From the NCBI RefSeq assembly GCF_900005765.1, contig NC_041692.1:1550001-1614000 (forward strand): a stretch of 64,000 nt of DNA, written 5' to 3'. Within the stretch, counting starts at the first letter, position 1. Each line of letters opens with the position of its first letter. The notes below the pieces were generated by a model that did no database searches, was not told the DNA's origin, and saw nothing but the letters and a program-made list of their open reading frames with translations. Source of the stretch: Plasmodium relictum (taxonomy: Eukaryota; Apicomplexa; Aconoidasida; Haemosporida; Plasmodiidae). The position numbers and the translations under genes are program-made. Positions 11,242-22,494 of this stretch are shown here, piece by piece.

Positions 11242-14200
11242 TTATTTTTGTATATTAATTTCCTTATATATATTTAATAAATGGTTATATTTCATATGCA
11301 TCATTTCAATAATACCCTTAAGTGCTTCAGATGATTTTAAATCACCAAAAACTAATGAAAAATAATATTCTTTACAATTTGGATATTCATTAAAAGTCCA
11401 ATTTTTTGAAATATAATTTTGATTCTTCCATTTTAAGAAGCATTCCATTAATTCTTTTGCACATTCATCCACTTGAGGATCATTAATAGTTATCCAATCA
11501 CTATTTATTTTTGTTAAATTTTCGAAATTTGTTAATGAAAATAAATGACTATTTTCTACATTTTCACTAAATTTATCTTTTTGCTTTTCAAAAGATTCAT
11601 GTTCTATTTTTCCTAATAATGCATCATCATCTTTATCCTTTTCACCTTCCTTTTTTTTTTTCTCTTCATCTATTTTGCCTTCTTTATTTCTCATATATTT
11701 ATTTTTTTCATAAAAAACTGTTGTGTTTTTAGTATTTTCGCATTCTTTATTTTTTGATATTAAAACATTTTTATTACTTTTGTGAATGTTCTTTATATTA
11801 TCTTTTTGTTCAACTATATTTTCTTCATTTTTTAATTTTTTTATCGTGCCACTACTTTTTAAGAATGAATAAAAAATATTTTCCCCACCATCAATAGTTT
11901 TCTTAACTTCTTCAATATATTTTTTGTGGAACACGTTATTTTTCTTTCCCTGTAAATTTTTTTTAACACTTATATTTTTATGATTTTTATTAGTTTCACT
12001 AGTTTCACCTCTTTTCTTAGTACTATTTGAACTAATCTTAAAATTTTCAAAATTCTTTTTATCTATCTTTTTATTTAGTTCTTCATGATTTTCTTTCATA
12101 TAATTAAGCTTCTTCAAAATATATTTAGAATAATTTTTTTCGTAATTTTTTATTATTGAAATAAATTTTAAATCAGAAAAATTAATTAAAGGACGAATTT
12201 CAATATTCGTTAATTTGTATAACCACAAAAAAAAAACCTTTATTTCATTTAATAACTGTTTATATAATGAAATATTCTTAATTTTTTTTTCTTTTTTTTT
12301 TTTTTTCCTTTTTTTCTTTTTAAGAAGAAAATTCATGTTCATTTTTTGTACATAAATTTCTCTGCTTTTTATTTTTTTAATCCTTCGTAAGAAATATTTC
12401 AATCCTTTAATCAATCTACTTTTTAGTTTACTAACATAGTTGTAATAATAGACTAAATGCTCATCCGTCGATTTTGTTCTTGTTCCTATAATGTAATTAT
12501 TTTTTGCTTTTGTTTGTATATTAGATTTAAGAGATGTATCTTTTACATTATTGAAAGAATTTCTTTTCGTCCTATTTGAAGTATTTATATTTCTATTTTC
12601 AATATCATTATCTTTTTTTATATAAATTTTCAGTTCATCTCCTTCTAAAACATATGTAGTGCAGTATTTAATTGGAATATCATCATATTTCAATTTGATT
12701 AACTTCTTTATACATTTACTGAACTTTTTAATTATTTTATCTTTTGTTGATTGAAATTTAGCTTCATCATCCCTTATTTCTTTTAACTTTTTTTTTCTTT
12801 CTTCCGCATTATCTATCAATATCTTTTTGTTACTTTTATCAAACATAAGCATTTTTTCCTTTTCTGATTCGTAAATGCATTTTTTTTGTTTTTCAGTTGT
12901 ATAAGTTTTATTATTTTCTCTTGTTTTATTTTTAACATTTATTAATGTATCATTACTTCTCTCCTCCCCTACTTCGTGAATTTTCTCTGTGAAATTTTTA
13001 TTGGAGGATTTTTCTATTTCTTCTTTTCTTATATTATTATCTTCCTGTTTCTTAGCTTTTTTTAACTTCTTCATTTTAAGTCGATTTAAATACATTATTT
13101 TACTTTCATGAAAGCGTTTAATATGAGAACCTAATTTTTCACTCAAATTATAATCGCAACAATAGTAAGACTTTGGTATTTTTTTTTTAATTAGAAAGCA
13201 TAATTTAATAATAATTCTTTTAATAAATTTATAAATTTTTGTTTTTTCATTTATATATTTAGATGCTGTAATAAATCGATCTTCCTCCTCAGCAATAATT
13301 AGACTCCTTGCTTGTCTTTTTAAGAATTTTAACTCATTCTTTTTTTCCTTTTCTTTTTTTTCTTCTTCTAAATCTTTTTCTTTTTTTTTTTCCTTGTTTA
13401 TTTCTTCTATATGATTAAAATCATCTAATTTAGTAAAATCAAATAATTCTCTTTGCATTTTATCTTTGCATATATTAAAATTTAATATTTCATATATAGC
13501 CATAGCTAAAGTAGAAGATTTATATTTTAAAAAAATATTATCTATATTTGCAATTCTTAGCAAAATTTCTCCTTCTGTAGAATTATAATCATTTCTCACT
13601 TTTAGGAAATTTATATTTTCATTAGCTTTCAGTAGACTATCAAGCAAACTGTAAGAAGTTGGTATTGATAAATCATAATTTAATTTTTTTAAAATACATA
13701 TTTCTACTTCTAAAGCGAAATTCTTATTTACACTATGAGAAGAAAAAGTAGTATCTAAATATTGTGTAGCTGAATAATAATCAGGAGAGGCATCTTTAAT
13801 TAGCTCATTATTTAATGAATAAACTTTTCTCAATCCTTCCAAGTGACTTTTGCAATATGTTTTAGCTATTAAATCAATAGATATCAATCTGTAATTATAA
13901 TATTTTTGTGATATAAATAAGCAAATAATAGCTATAAAATGATAAATTAAATCACAAGACTCCTTTAATTCTTGATATAGTATCTTATACTTATTTTTTA
14001 ATTGTTCTTTATATATGAAATCGTTATATATTTCAGGATAAAATTCTTTTAATAATTGGACCATGACATCAGAAAACTGCTTTTCTTCTGTAACAATATC
14101 ATTAATTATACTATCAATAATTTCTTCTTTTGAATTAAATCTACTTATATACAAATCAAATATTAGGTTAGTAAAATGCAAAACACATGTTTCGCTAGTT

Positions 14201-17200
14201 GTCTTTAAGTTAGCAAATGTTCTTGATAAACAAAGTTTTATTTTTTGCCTCAAATGATAAAAATTTTCATCATTATATCTATCTAAATAATTTCCAATAA
14301 AATGATTATCTGCTTGCTCGGCACACTGTAAAAAAGATGATTTTGCATATGTATTATATAAGGAATAATCTACACATTTTTTTGTTTTTATTCCTCTATT
14401 TATTAAAATACTGCTATGTCTTTCCATAACTGCTACTTCTAAATCAATATTGTTTTCTAAAGCAGTCTTATTGTTATCACTCCCTATGTTATCTTTAATT
14501 GGCTTTTCCTCTTCATTATTATTATTATTATCTAAACTTATATCACAATTATTTTTTAATATATTATCTATACTTTCTAACGGTAAATCCTCATTTAATA
14601 TATAATCTAAATTTTTTTTCTTTTTTTTCTTTTTTTTTCTATTTTTTTGTATTAATTCTTTTGATTCTTTTTCATATAATAAAGATGAATTGTCCATCAT
14701 TCTATTATTCATTAAATTTTCATTTAATATATTTTCCTCATTTATCTCTGAAGATATGGCAATGTTGTTGTTTTCTCCATTTCTTAAAAATGCACTTTTA
14801 TTTTCTGATTTACTTTTTATGGATAATTCCATTTCTAAGCTTTTTTCCTCGAAAATATCAGATAAGTAATAATTATTTTGTTTATTATTTTTAAAATAAT
14901 ATATACTATTCAGATTATCTTCAAAATCTGATTCATCAATTAAATTGTTCTCAAAATATGATTCCCCATTCATGTTATTCTTATAATAACATACACAATT
15001 CACGTTACTATCATTATATTTATCAATAGAATCATTTTCATTATTATGAATTTCAGTTACATTATATTCATCATTATATTTATAAATTTTTTCTTTTTTA
15101 TTCTCATTTAATGAACTAGAGAATTTGTTTAAGGAATTTCCTTTATATAAATCTACATTAATACATTCAGAACATTTTGAATTATTTTCTTTTTTCAATT
15201 CATTATTATGAATAAAATGTTCATTTGTTTCATAATAATTATATTTATTACTATAAAATATATTTTTTTTTTTTTTCAAATATTTCATAAACAACGGAAA
15301 ATTAAAAGATATTTTTTTCTTCCTCTTTTTATTATACTTATTTTTTAAAATGAGTTTTATACAAGGTTTAAAATTTGTGTGGCTTTTATGTTTCTTTACT
15401 ATATAAAATCCAAATGAATTTATTACAACATCATTATCATTTTTATTTAACAATGAAAATTTCATTCCATTTTTTAATTCTTTCTCTTTAATGTATATTT
15501 TATTTTTTTCTATAGATAAAAGATTATAAAATTTATCAATAATTTTACTTTTATCAAAATAATTAAAATAGACATTAATATTATTATCAGTAGTATTATT
15601 AGTGTAACTTTCATTGTAAATAGAATTGTTATACACACTTATATTACTATTATTATTTTCATCAAGAATATTAAAATAGGAATTATTATTGCACTCACCA
15701 TTTAATTCTCTTTTAAAATTATTGCTATTTATATTTAAATATTCCTTTGTATTATTTCTGTAAGTATCGTCAATAATTTTATTAACTCTTTTTATATTAC
15801 GTTTCCCAACGAAATTACACTTCTTTTTATATCCATTTCTTTGAATTTTTATTCTTTCACTTTTTTCTTCATTTTTTGAATTAATAAATAATTTTCCCTT
15901 TTTCTCTTTATCTTCTTTTTCTCCTACTTTCTCAATAATATGCTTATTATATTCTTTATCAAATGAATTTATCAATACATTTTTCTTTATAATACATGAG
16001 TAGATATCTTTATTTGAATTATTATTCTTATTTTCACAATAATCTAAGCTTTTATTTATTTCTCTATGGAATGTATCTTTTTTTAAAGAATTTATTTTAT
16101 TGTATTTATTTTTCTCAAAAATAAGTTCATTAATTTTATTACTTGTACTTTCATTTAATGCGCTCAAATAATAAGTGCTAAAATTGCGTTTTCTATTTTT
16201 ATATATATTTTCAATTTTCTCAATAGTCGTATCTTGTTTTAATTTCAGATTTTTATCATTTAAAGACTTTTTGAATTCAAGCTTGTTATTTTTTATTAAA
16301 ACATCAAATATTCCTTCTGTATTATTTATTATTTGTTTTTTTTCAAGAATTTTTTTTTGTTTAGCTGTATTATTTTTTTTTATTTTAACATTTAATTTTC
16401 TTTCTTTAAAATGACATATATATTTTAATATTATTTTTTGAATATTATACAATTTATATGATTCATTAATTTTATTTTGTAAAAATGGATTATATATATG
16501 TAGTTTTCTTTTATTTCCTCTTACATTTTTTATTAAATAATAACACGAATCATTTTTTGAACATAACTTGACTCTAAATTGTTTTACAATAAACTTGTCT
16601 CTTTTTTTTAAATAATATAAATATTTATATTTTTTTCCAATATAATTTTTACTATTCTTATTTATAGTTATAATTATTTTATTAATTTTATTTTTACAAA
16701 TTAAAAAATTAATTTCACATGGGATTTTTTTATTCACATATCTATAACAATTTGTAATTTTATTAAAAATAATTTCTATAATTAAAAAATCATAAAAATA
16801 TAACTTACTGTATTTTCTGATGTAGAGTTTTTCCTTTATTACATCTTTATTAATAATATTTTGAATTTCTTTTTTGAAATCTTCATTTTTGAAAAGAATT
16901 CTAGATTCAAAAGCATGCTTTACTAATTTAAAATCATTTTCATAATTTTGAATTCTTTTTAAATTTATTAAATTATACTTTTTTTTTATGTTTATTACAT
17001 TATTTGTTAGTTTCTTGTTTTTCATTATTATAATAAAAGAAAAACAATTGTATTTCTTTTTAATTAAAATATTCTTCTTTTTTAATTCTGTTACTATTAT
17101 ATATACAATATTCAATAACAAAGTATTTATTATATACTTTTTAAATTTCTTGCATTTTAATTTATTGTAGTACTTTTTAGAATTTTCAATGTTTTCAATA

Positions 17201-18336
17201 TTTTTTTTTAATATAGTTGCAAAAAACTTTAATAATTTTATTTTACTTAATCTTATTTCTTTTATTTTTTTAATTTCAAAAATTTTATTATTATAATTTA
17301 TAGTAAGTGGATCATAAGTAAAGAACTTTACTTTTTTTTTTAGTATTTTGCTTTTAACAACTTCATAATTTTTATTTTTTCTATCTTTTATCTTAGAACA
17401 TCTTTTTTCAATTGCTATTTTTATAAATTTATAAATATTTCGTATATTAAATATTTTTCTTAATTTAAAGTTTAAACGTTTTAAAAATAATGTATCTTTT
17501 TTTGTGTATTCATAATCTGAGCAAAAACTATTTTCCTGTGTTTGATAGATTTTAGATAAATATGTGAACATATTTGATAATGTTTCAGGATATTTTTTAA
17601 TAAAATTTATCTTGTTATATTTATATATCTCTAAACTGACACTTTCATCATTATTTCTTTTCTTACTAATTAATATTATATAAGATTTACTAACTTTATT
17701 TTCTTCAAAAAAAAAATTTTTTTTTACAGTATCATCTAAAAATATAGCAAGATTTTTATACAAAATAATATTATAGGTAATTTTTTTTTTTCTTAGAATA
17801 TTTTTTTCTTTATTAATTTTTTCACTTTTATTAATTTTATTAGTATTTCTTATTTTTCTAATGAATTTTTTATTGTATTTTTTTCTTTTCATATATTTTT
17901 CTTTTATCGTATTTTGAAAATTTTCTGCATCTTTTTTTTTTAAGGCTTCATTCTTGTTTTTGTATTCAAAAAGATAGTTTTTTTTTTTCTTATTTTTTAA
18001 TACAGAGGTTTTTATCATATTCAAATTAATAATAATATAATTATATTTACTATAAAAATTAACTAAATCCTTATAGTTTCTTACTTTTTTAATTATTTCA
18101 TTATTATTAAATATTTTATCAAGAAAGTATTCCATATGTTTTAAATCTTTATTGCATGTTGCATATGTTTTATTACTTTTTTTAATTTTTTCATTAAATA
18201 AAAATTTAGAAATAAAATTATTTTTTTTATGTTCAAAATTATTATTTAAATTTTTTAAAATTTTATTATTTTTATCCTTAAAACTCATATTTTTTAATTT
18301 AATCTTTGTAACTTCGTTTCTATAAGTAATAACCAT
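11242..18336 (-). CDS. CYC2: Giant cyclin-related protein CYC2
   Basis: A 2364-residue single-exon protein, several times the length of a normal cyclin (300-500 residues). The cyclin fold sits in the middle, about residues 1355-1620. Its first repeat ends with the helix LFISQKYYNYRLISID. The second part has EICILKKLNYDLSIPTSY, matching the classic L-x-Y-D-L-x-x-P-T cyclin signature. The flanks are basic and Asn/Lys-rich. A poly-Lys run encoded by poly-A lies near 14610-14640, and long coiled, charged blocks lie C-terminal to the cyclin box. Cyclins activate CDK-type kinases, but the partner is not visible here. In P. falciparum a very large cyclin (Pfcyc-2) occupies this locus, and the synteny agrees. 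The start is the first ATG, about 4 kb from the divergent gene at 22495. Confidence 0.85.
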   Translation of the reverse strand: MVITYRNEVTKIKLKNMSFKDKNNKILKNLNNNFEHKKNNFISKFLFNEKIKKSNKTYATCNKDLKHMEYFLDKIFNNNEIIKKVRNYKDLVNFYSKYNYIIINLNMIKTSVLKNKKKKNYLFEYKNKNEALKKKDAENFQNTIKEKYMKRKKYNKKFIRKIRNTNKINKSEKINKEKNILRKKKITYNIILYKNLAIFLDDTVKKNFFFEENKVSKSYIILISKKRNNDESVSLEIYKYNKINFIKKYPETLSNMFTYLSKIYQTQENSFCSDYEYTKKDTLFLKRLNFKLRKIFNIRNIYKFIKIAIEKRCSKIKDRKNKNYEVVKSKILKKKVKFFTYDPLTINYNNKIFEIKKIKEIRLSKIKLLKFFATILKKNIENIENSKKYYNKLKCKKFKKYIINTLLLNIVYIIVTELKKKNILIKKKYNCFSFIIIMKNKKLTNNVINIKKKYNLINLKRIQNYENDFKLVKHAFESRILFKNEDFKKEIQNIINKDVIKEKLYIRKYSKLYFYDFLIIEIIFNKITNCYRYVNKKIPCEINFLICKNKINKIIITINKNSKNYIGKKYKYLYYLKKRDKFIVKQFRVKLCSKNDSCYYLIKNVRGNKRKLHIYNPFLQNKINESYKLYNIQKIILKYICHFKERKLNVKIKKNNTAKQKKILEKKQIINNTEGIFDVLIKNNKLEFKKSLNDKNLKLKQDTTIEKIENIYKNRKRNFSTYYLSALNESTSNKINELIFEKNKYNKINSLKKDTFHREINKSLDYCENKNNNSNKDIYSCIIKKNVLINSFDKEYNKHIIEKVGEKEDKEKKGKLFINSKNEEKSERIKIQRNGYKKKCNFVGKRNIKRVNKIIDDTYRNNTKEYLNINSNNFKRELNGECNNNSYFNILDENNNSNISVYNNSIYNESYTNNTTDNNINVYFNYFDKSKIIDKFYNLLSIEKNKIYIKEKELKNGMKFSLLNKNDNDVVINSFGFYIVKKHKSHTNFKPCIKLILKNKYNKKRKKKISFNFPLFMKYLKKKKNIFYSNKYNYYETNEHFIHNNELKKENNSKCSECINVDLYKGNSLNKFSSSLNENKKEKIYKYNDEYNVTEIHNNENDSIDKYNDSNVNCVCYYKNNMNGESYFENNLIDESDFEDNLNSIYYFKNNKQNNYYLSDIFEEKSLEMELSIKSKSENKSAFLRNGENNNIAISSEINEENILNENLMNNRMMDNSSLLYEKESKELIQKNRKKKKKKKKNLDYILNEDLPLESIDNILKNNCDISLDNNNNNEEEKPIKDNIGSDNNKTALENNIDLEVAVMERHSSILINRGIKTKKCVDYSLYNTYAKSSFLQCAEQADNHFIGNYLDRYNDENFYHLRQKIKLCLSRTFANLKTTSETCVLHFTNLIFDLYISRFNSKEEIIDSIINDIVTEEKQFSDVMVQLLKEFYPEIYNDFIYKEQLKNKYKILYQELKESCDLIYHFIAIICLFISQKYYNYRLISIDLIAKTYCKSHLEGLRKVYSLNNELIKDASPDYYSATQYLDTTFSSHSVNKNFALEVEICILKKLNYDLSIPTSYSLLDSLLKANENINFLKVRNDYNSTEGEILLRIANIDNIFLKYKSSTLAMAIYEILNFNICKDKMQRELFDFTKLDDFNHIEEINKEKKKEKDLEEEKKEKEKKNELKFLKRQARSLIIAEEEDRFITASKYINEKTKIYKFIKRIIIKLCFLIKKKIPKSYYCCDYNLSEKLGSHIKRFHESKIMYLNRLKMKKLKKAKKQEDNNIRKEEIEKSSNKNFTEKIHEVGEERSNDTLINVKNKTRENNKTYTTEKQKKCIYESEKEKMLMFDKSNKKILIDNAEERKKKLKEIRDDEAKFQSTKDKIIKKFSKCIKKLIKLKYDDIPIKYCTTYVLEGDELKIYIKKDNDIENRNINTSNRTKRNSFNNVKDTSLKSNIQTKAKNNYIIGTRTKSTDEHLVYYYNYVSKLKSRLIKGLKYFLRRIKKIKSREIYVQKMNMNFLLKKKKRKKKKKEKKIKNISLYKQLLNEIKVFFLWLYKLTNIEIRPLINFSDLKFISIIKNYEKNYSKYILKKLNYMKENHEELNKKIDKKNFENFKISSNSTKKRGETSETNKNHKNISVKKNLQGKKNNVFHKKYIEEVKKTIDGGENIFYSFLKSSGTIKKLKNEENIVEQKDNIKNIHKSNKNVLISKNKECENTKNTTVFYEKNKYMRNKEGKIDEEKKKKEGEKDKDDDALLGKIEHESFEKQKDKFSENVENSHLFSLTNFENLTKINSDWITINDPQVDECAKELMECFLKWKNQNYISKNWTFNEYPNCKEYYFSLVFGDLKSSEALKGIIEMMHMKYNHLLNIYKEINIQK

Positions 18337-21300
18337 TTAGTGTCTTTATATTTTTTTAGATATGTCTTAAAATTGCATAATTAAAAGTTATTTAATAAAA
18401 TTTTATTATATTTCTTTTTTTTTTTTCGAAATTTAATTAATTTATTAATATATATAATGTAAAAGTATGAACTTGTATAATTATAAATGATACATTTTTA
18501 TATTTAATGCCTCATTTTTTTATTTTAGTGTATATTATTCTTATTAATTAAAATGAATATATATCATGTTCTTAATAAATGAATTATATATAAACATATA
18601 TTAACTAAATGATAAAAGATATAAATATATATCTCAATGTTTTCTATACTAAAATAAAAACAAAGTTTTTTTTTTATTAATAATACATTTAATTTATTTA
18701 TAAAATAAATAAAAAAACGTTATGAATATTTAAAAAAAACAAAAATTCTTTATCTTTACTAAATGGATATCTAAAATAGTAGAAATTATTTCGGATATAG
18801 TGATTTAAAAAAATAAGAAAAAAAGGTGTTCACAAAAATTTTCCTAATGAAAAAACTATAAAATGGCATATCTGAATTTACGTAGTTTTTTTTATAATTT
18901 TATATAGAAGAGAAAAAAATTTTTTTTTCAATAATCTAACTTTTTTTAGAAGTTTTCATCTTATTTTTTTCTCTGAATTTAAATATAAAGCTTTTTTTCC
19001 TTTTTATTTATTAATAAATCTATTTGTTAATGAAAATAGTAAAATAATAATTTTTAATATATTTAAATTCATTTCAAAATATTTATCCTATTATCCAAAA
19101 AAATTAAGACATGGAATATTTTTGTATATTACTGCACATTAAAAAAATATTATTATACATTGTTAAAAAAATTAAATAAGAAAAAAATGTGCATTCATTT
19201 TTATGTTTTTATAGAAAAGTATAACTCATTTATTATCTAAAGACACCTATTAAAATATTGATTTATTTTTTTTTTTAAATATAAAATACGATGTTTAAGT
19301 ATAATTTCAATAAGTAAAAAAAAATATCTCTTGAAAACGCTTAAGAAGAATCACAAAATATTCATAACAAAATTTCAGAATGTTTTTTTTTTTAATTTTT
19401 TGGAAAAGGAAGAATGGGCAATTTAAAAATGATAAGTATTCATAATGAGAAAAACAGAACTAATAAATATAAAAAAATTTAGATAAAATAATTGAAAAAA
19501 AAATATGTTAAAAAGAAATAAGAAAAAATATGATGGGAAAACTTTTAAGCATAAGTCGTATATAATTTTTTTAAAAAAAAGAACAAATTTAAATATGTAA
19601 TTTTAAATACGTTTTTTTTTTTTTTTTGAAATTAATAGCAAGCCACTTTTTACTCATATTTAAATATATTTATATACTTTTTTTTAACCAAATACTTTTT
19701 AATAATTTAATTAGTTGTATATAATATATTTTTTATGAAATTTTTACTTCATATAATTAACAAAAATACAAAAAAGTTTCTATATAAATGTTAATGAAAA
19801 TGAATTCGAAAAATAATTAAAATATCTTAAATATCTTGATTCTTAAAAACTCCAAAAATTTATTTTTTTCTTAATTAAAAATAAAAACTAAATGAGTTCA
19901 GCAAAAATCTAATACATATTTAAAATAAAATTGCTATTTTTTCCTGTCTAATTCTTTTAATATATTTAATAAAAAAAATTAAAGTAATAATTTTAAATCT
20001 TATTGAATTGTTAGAAAGATAAGGAATATTTTTTTTTATTTTATTTTAAAAAAAATTTACATTAATTATATTTTTGTACCATTCTTATAAAAATTCTCAT
20101 ATAATTTTATGACCATTTATTATTATTTTTATTATAATTTTTTCTTAGACATTATATAAAGATATGATATATTATTTAATACTATTTTTATAAAAACTAT
20201 TTGGAATCATTTTTCTCTTAGTAAGTATACCCCTTACATAAGCATCTAAAAAATTCTACATTTTTTTTATGATTTTTTTTTTATTAATAGAAATATTCAA
20301 ATAGAAAATTGCATTTTTCTATATAGTTCATTACCATAATAAATTTATTTTAATTAATTTATCAATACTTTAATTCTTATAAATTATTATTCTATCATAA
20401 ATTATTAATGACTATTTTATTTTATGCTTATTATTAGATTATAAGCATGTGAATAAACTAAATTATAAATAAAAAAAAATAAAAAGTATATTTTCAATAG
20501 AGTCTTAATGTTAATAAAACAAAATACTTGTAAAAAAATTAAAAAAATATATGAAAAGAAAAGAAATGTATTGCAAATATATGATCTTATGTTTACAGGA
20601 TCAGCTTTTTATTGATTTTTTTTAATTATTACCTAAAATTAATTTATAAATTAGTTACTAATTAATATAAAATATTGTACTTCTCTATTTTTCTTTAAAT
20701 AAATAATAAAATAAAAGATGTTTAATTAGAACTAATGATAATAAAATAATTTTTTTGTTATCTATTTTTTTTTAAATATATATAAAATACTGAAAAATAA
20801 AAGAATTACATACATTACACACTTTTTAAAAATATACTTCAATACCTTTATTTTTAAGTTAAATTCTTTTAGTTAATTGTTTTTAACTTACCAAAAAAAA
20901 TATCAATTATAAAATTTATTTTTTTCTTGTTACAGCATACAAGAAATTACTATATCTTCTTATAATTCAAAATCCTAATTCTAACAAATTTATACAGGTA
21001 AATACGAAAAAGAAATTATTGAAGTTCTTAATAAAAAACTTAAAATTATAAAAATAATTAATTTAGATATATTTTTTCTTTACATAAAAGTATCATATTA
21101 TTTATATAATGAAACTTTATTCTCTAAATAAATTCATACTAAACATTCGTTCAATATCCCATAACCACTTTGCATAATCCATAAGAAAAATAATAATGAA
21201 AAAAAAAATGCAAAATAAATAACACCTATTTAAGCAATGAAGCCAAATGAAATTATAATTTTTATTTATATCCCCTATATAATTTTTTTTTTAATTATTC

Positions 21301-22494
21301 AAAAAATACATATTATGAGATTCCTATTTTAAAAATAAAATGTAAATATCCATTTAGTTATATTTTATTTATAATTTTTTCCAAGTTATAATATGTAAAT
21401 AAAAATTTCCATATTTTATTTTAACCTTATTTTACATCATTTTATTTCTCTATTTAATTTTGTGTTTTTTATATTATTATACTTTATTTTACTTTATTTC
21501 TGGATTATTTTTTTTTAATTAATATTATTCAATTTTATTTAATATCATTTCAATTTTTCATTTTAAAATAATATGGTATATGCTTGTTACTAATGCAATA
21601 TATAAGTAATTTAAAAAATAATATTATTTTTATATTGCACACGAAATTCAAATGAATAAATATTGCTGTTCATACAAAATGGAGCAATTTTTTCAATATA
21701 AAAATTATATTTATGAACAGTTTATAATTTTCTTTTTTTTTTAATATTCAATTTATTTGAAATTAACATAAATTTACAATTTATTTAAAGTTATTTTACT
21801 CTCTTTTTTTTTTTTTTTTTTCATATTGGTATTTTTTGTTAGCTCATTTTTATTAATGCAAATAAATATTTTTATTTTAAAGACAAGTTTAAAATGATAA
21901 AATATAATTTCATTTAACATACATTGTTTATTATTAAATATATAAACTTTTTGTTCAATATTTTTTCTTTAAAAATAAAAAATTTAATGTAAATTTCATA
22001 AATTAATTGTATCTTCTTGATTAAATAAATTACCATTTAATCAAACATATATATCTATATATTTTAAATATATGAAACTCCATAAAATTTATTTTATGTG
22101 GCAAGAGTATTTTTAGACTGATATATAATATTATATTTCAACTATCTCTAAAAGAAAATAAAGAAAAAATATTAATGTCATTACTTTGTCAAGTTTAATA
22201 ATTTTTTTTTTCTTTTTTTTTTCATATTTATCAATAATATTTTATGCAAAGATGAAATATATTTATTAAATCATATTTATTGTAAATAATAAGATTACTT
22301 TTATAAATATATGTACATATATATATTTATATATATTACATGTTTATTAAATAGTTTGTGATTTTTTTTTTTAAAGGGATGTTTCCAAAAAGAATTGTAA
22401 GAAACAAAATAAAAAAAAAAAATAAATAATGTCAATTATTAGCAAAAGGCTAACATTTGATAAACATATTTAGTCATAAAAAAACAGTAAAGAT
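18337..22494. other. 4.2 kb divergent intergenic region (CYC2 / SPC24-like)
   Basis: Bidirectional promoter region between divergent genes. Most is A+T desert. Three features stand out. An open plus-strand frame runs from 18876 to 19139 (88 codons, no good start). An exon-like segment 20936-20997 has a strong poly-T/ACAG acceptor and a CAG/GTAAAT donor. An acceptor-like AAAG lies before 22377, just upstream of the next gene. These could be spliced 5' leader exons or chance. No tRNA or other structured RNA was recognised. Confidence 0.55.
20936..20997 (+). other. Candidate untranslated or small exon
   Basis: A 62-base segment preceded by TTTTTTCTTGTTACAG and followed by GTAAAT, so it has both splice signals in good form. 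It is richer in C than its surroundings. It is open in one frame (ending FIQ) but has no start codon. It may be a 5' leader exon of the gene at 22495. The evidence is only the splice-site pattern. Confidence 0.25.

Noticed and set aside
14499-14894. 131-codon plus-strand frame inside CYC2
   Set aside because: It is antisense to the CYC2 coding sequence and made of Leu/Phe/Tyr runs mirroring Asn/Lys/Glu codons.
19414-19482. Short frame MGNLKMISIHNEKNRTNKYK with an N-myristoylation-like start
   Set aside because: Only 22 codons, no splice donor or conserved pattern; probably chance or an upstream ORF.
21138-21185. C-richer segment in the CYC2/SPC24-like gap as a possible tRNA or snoRNA
   Set aside because: No cloverleaf, no T-loop GTTCRA-type motif in place and no paired C/D or H/ACA boxes.
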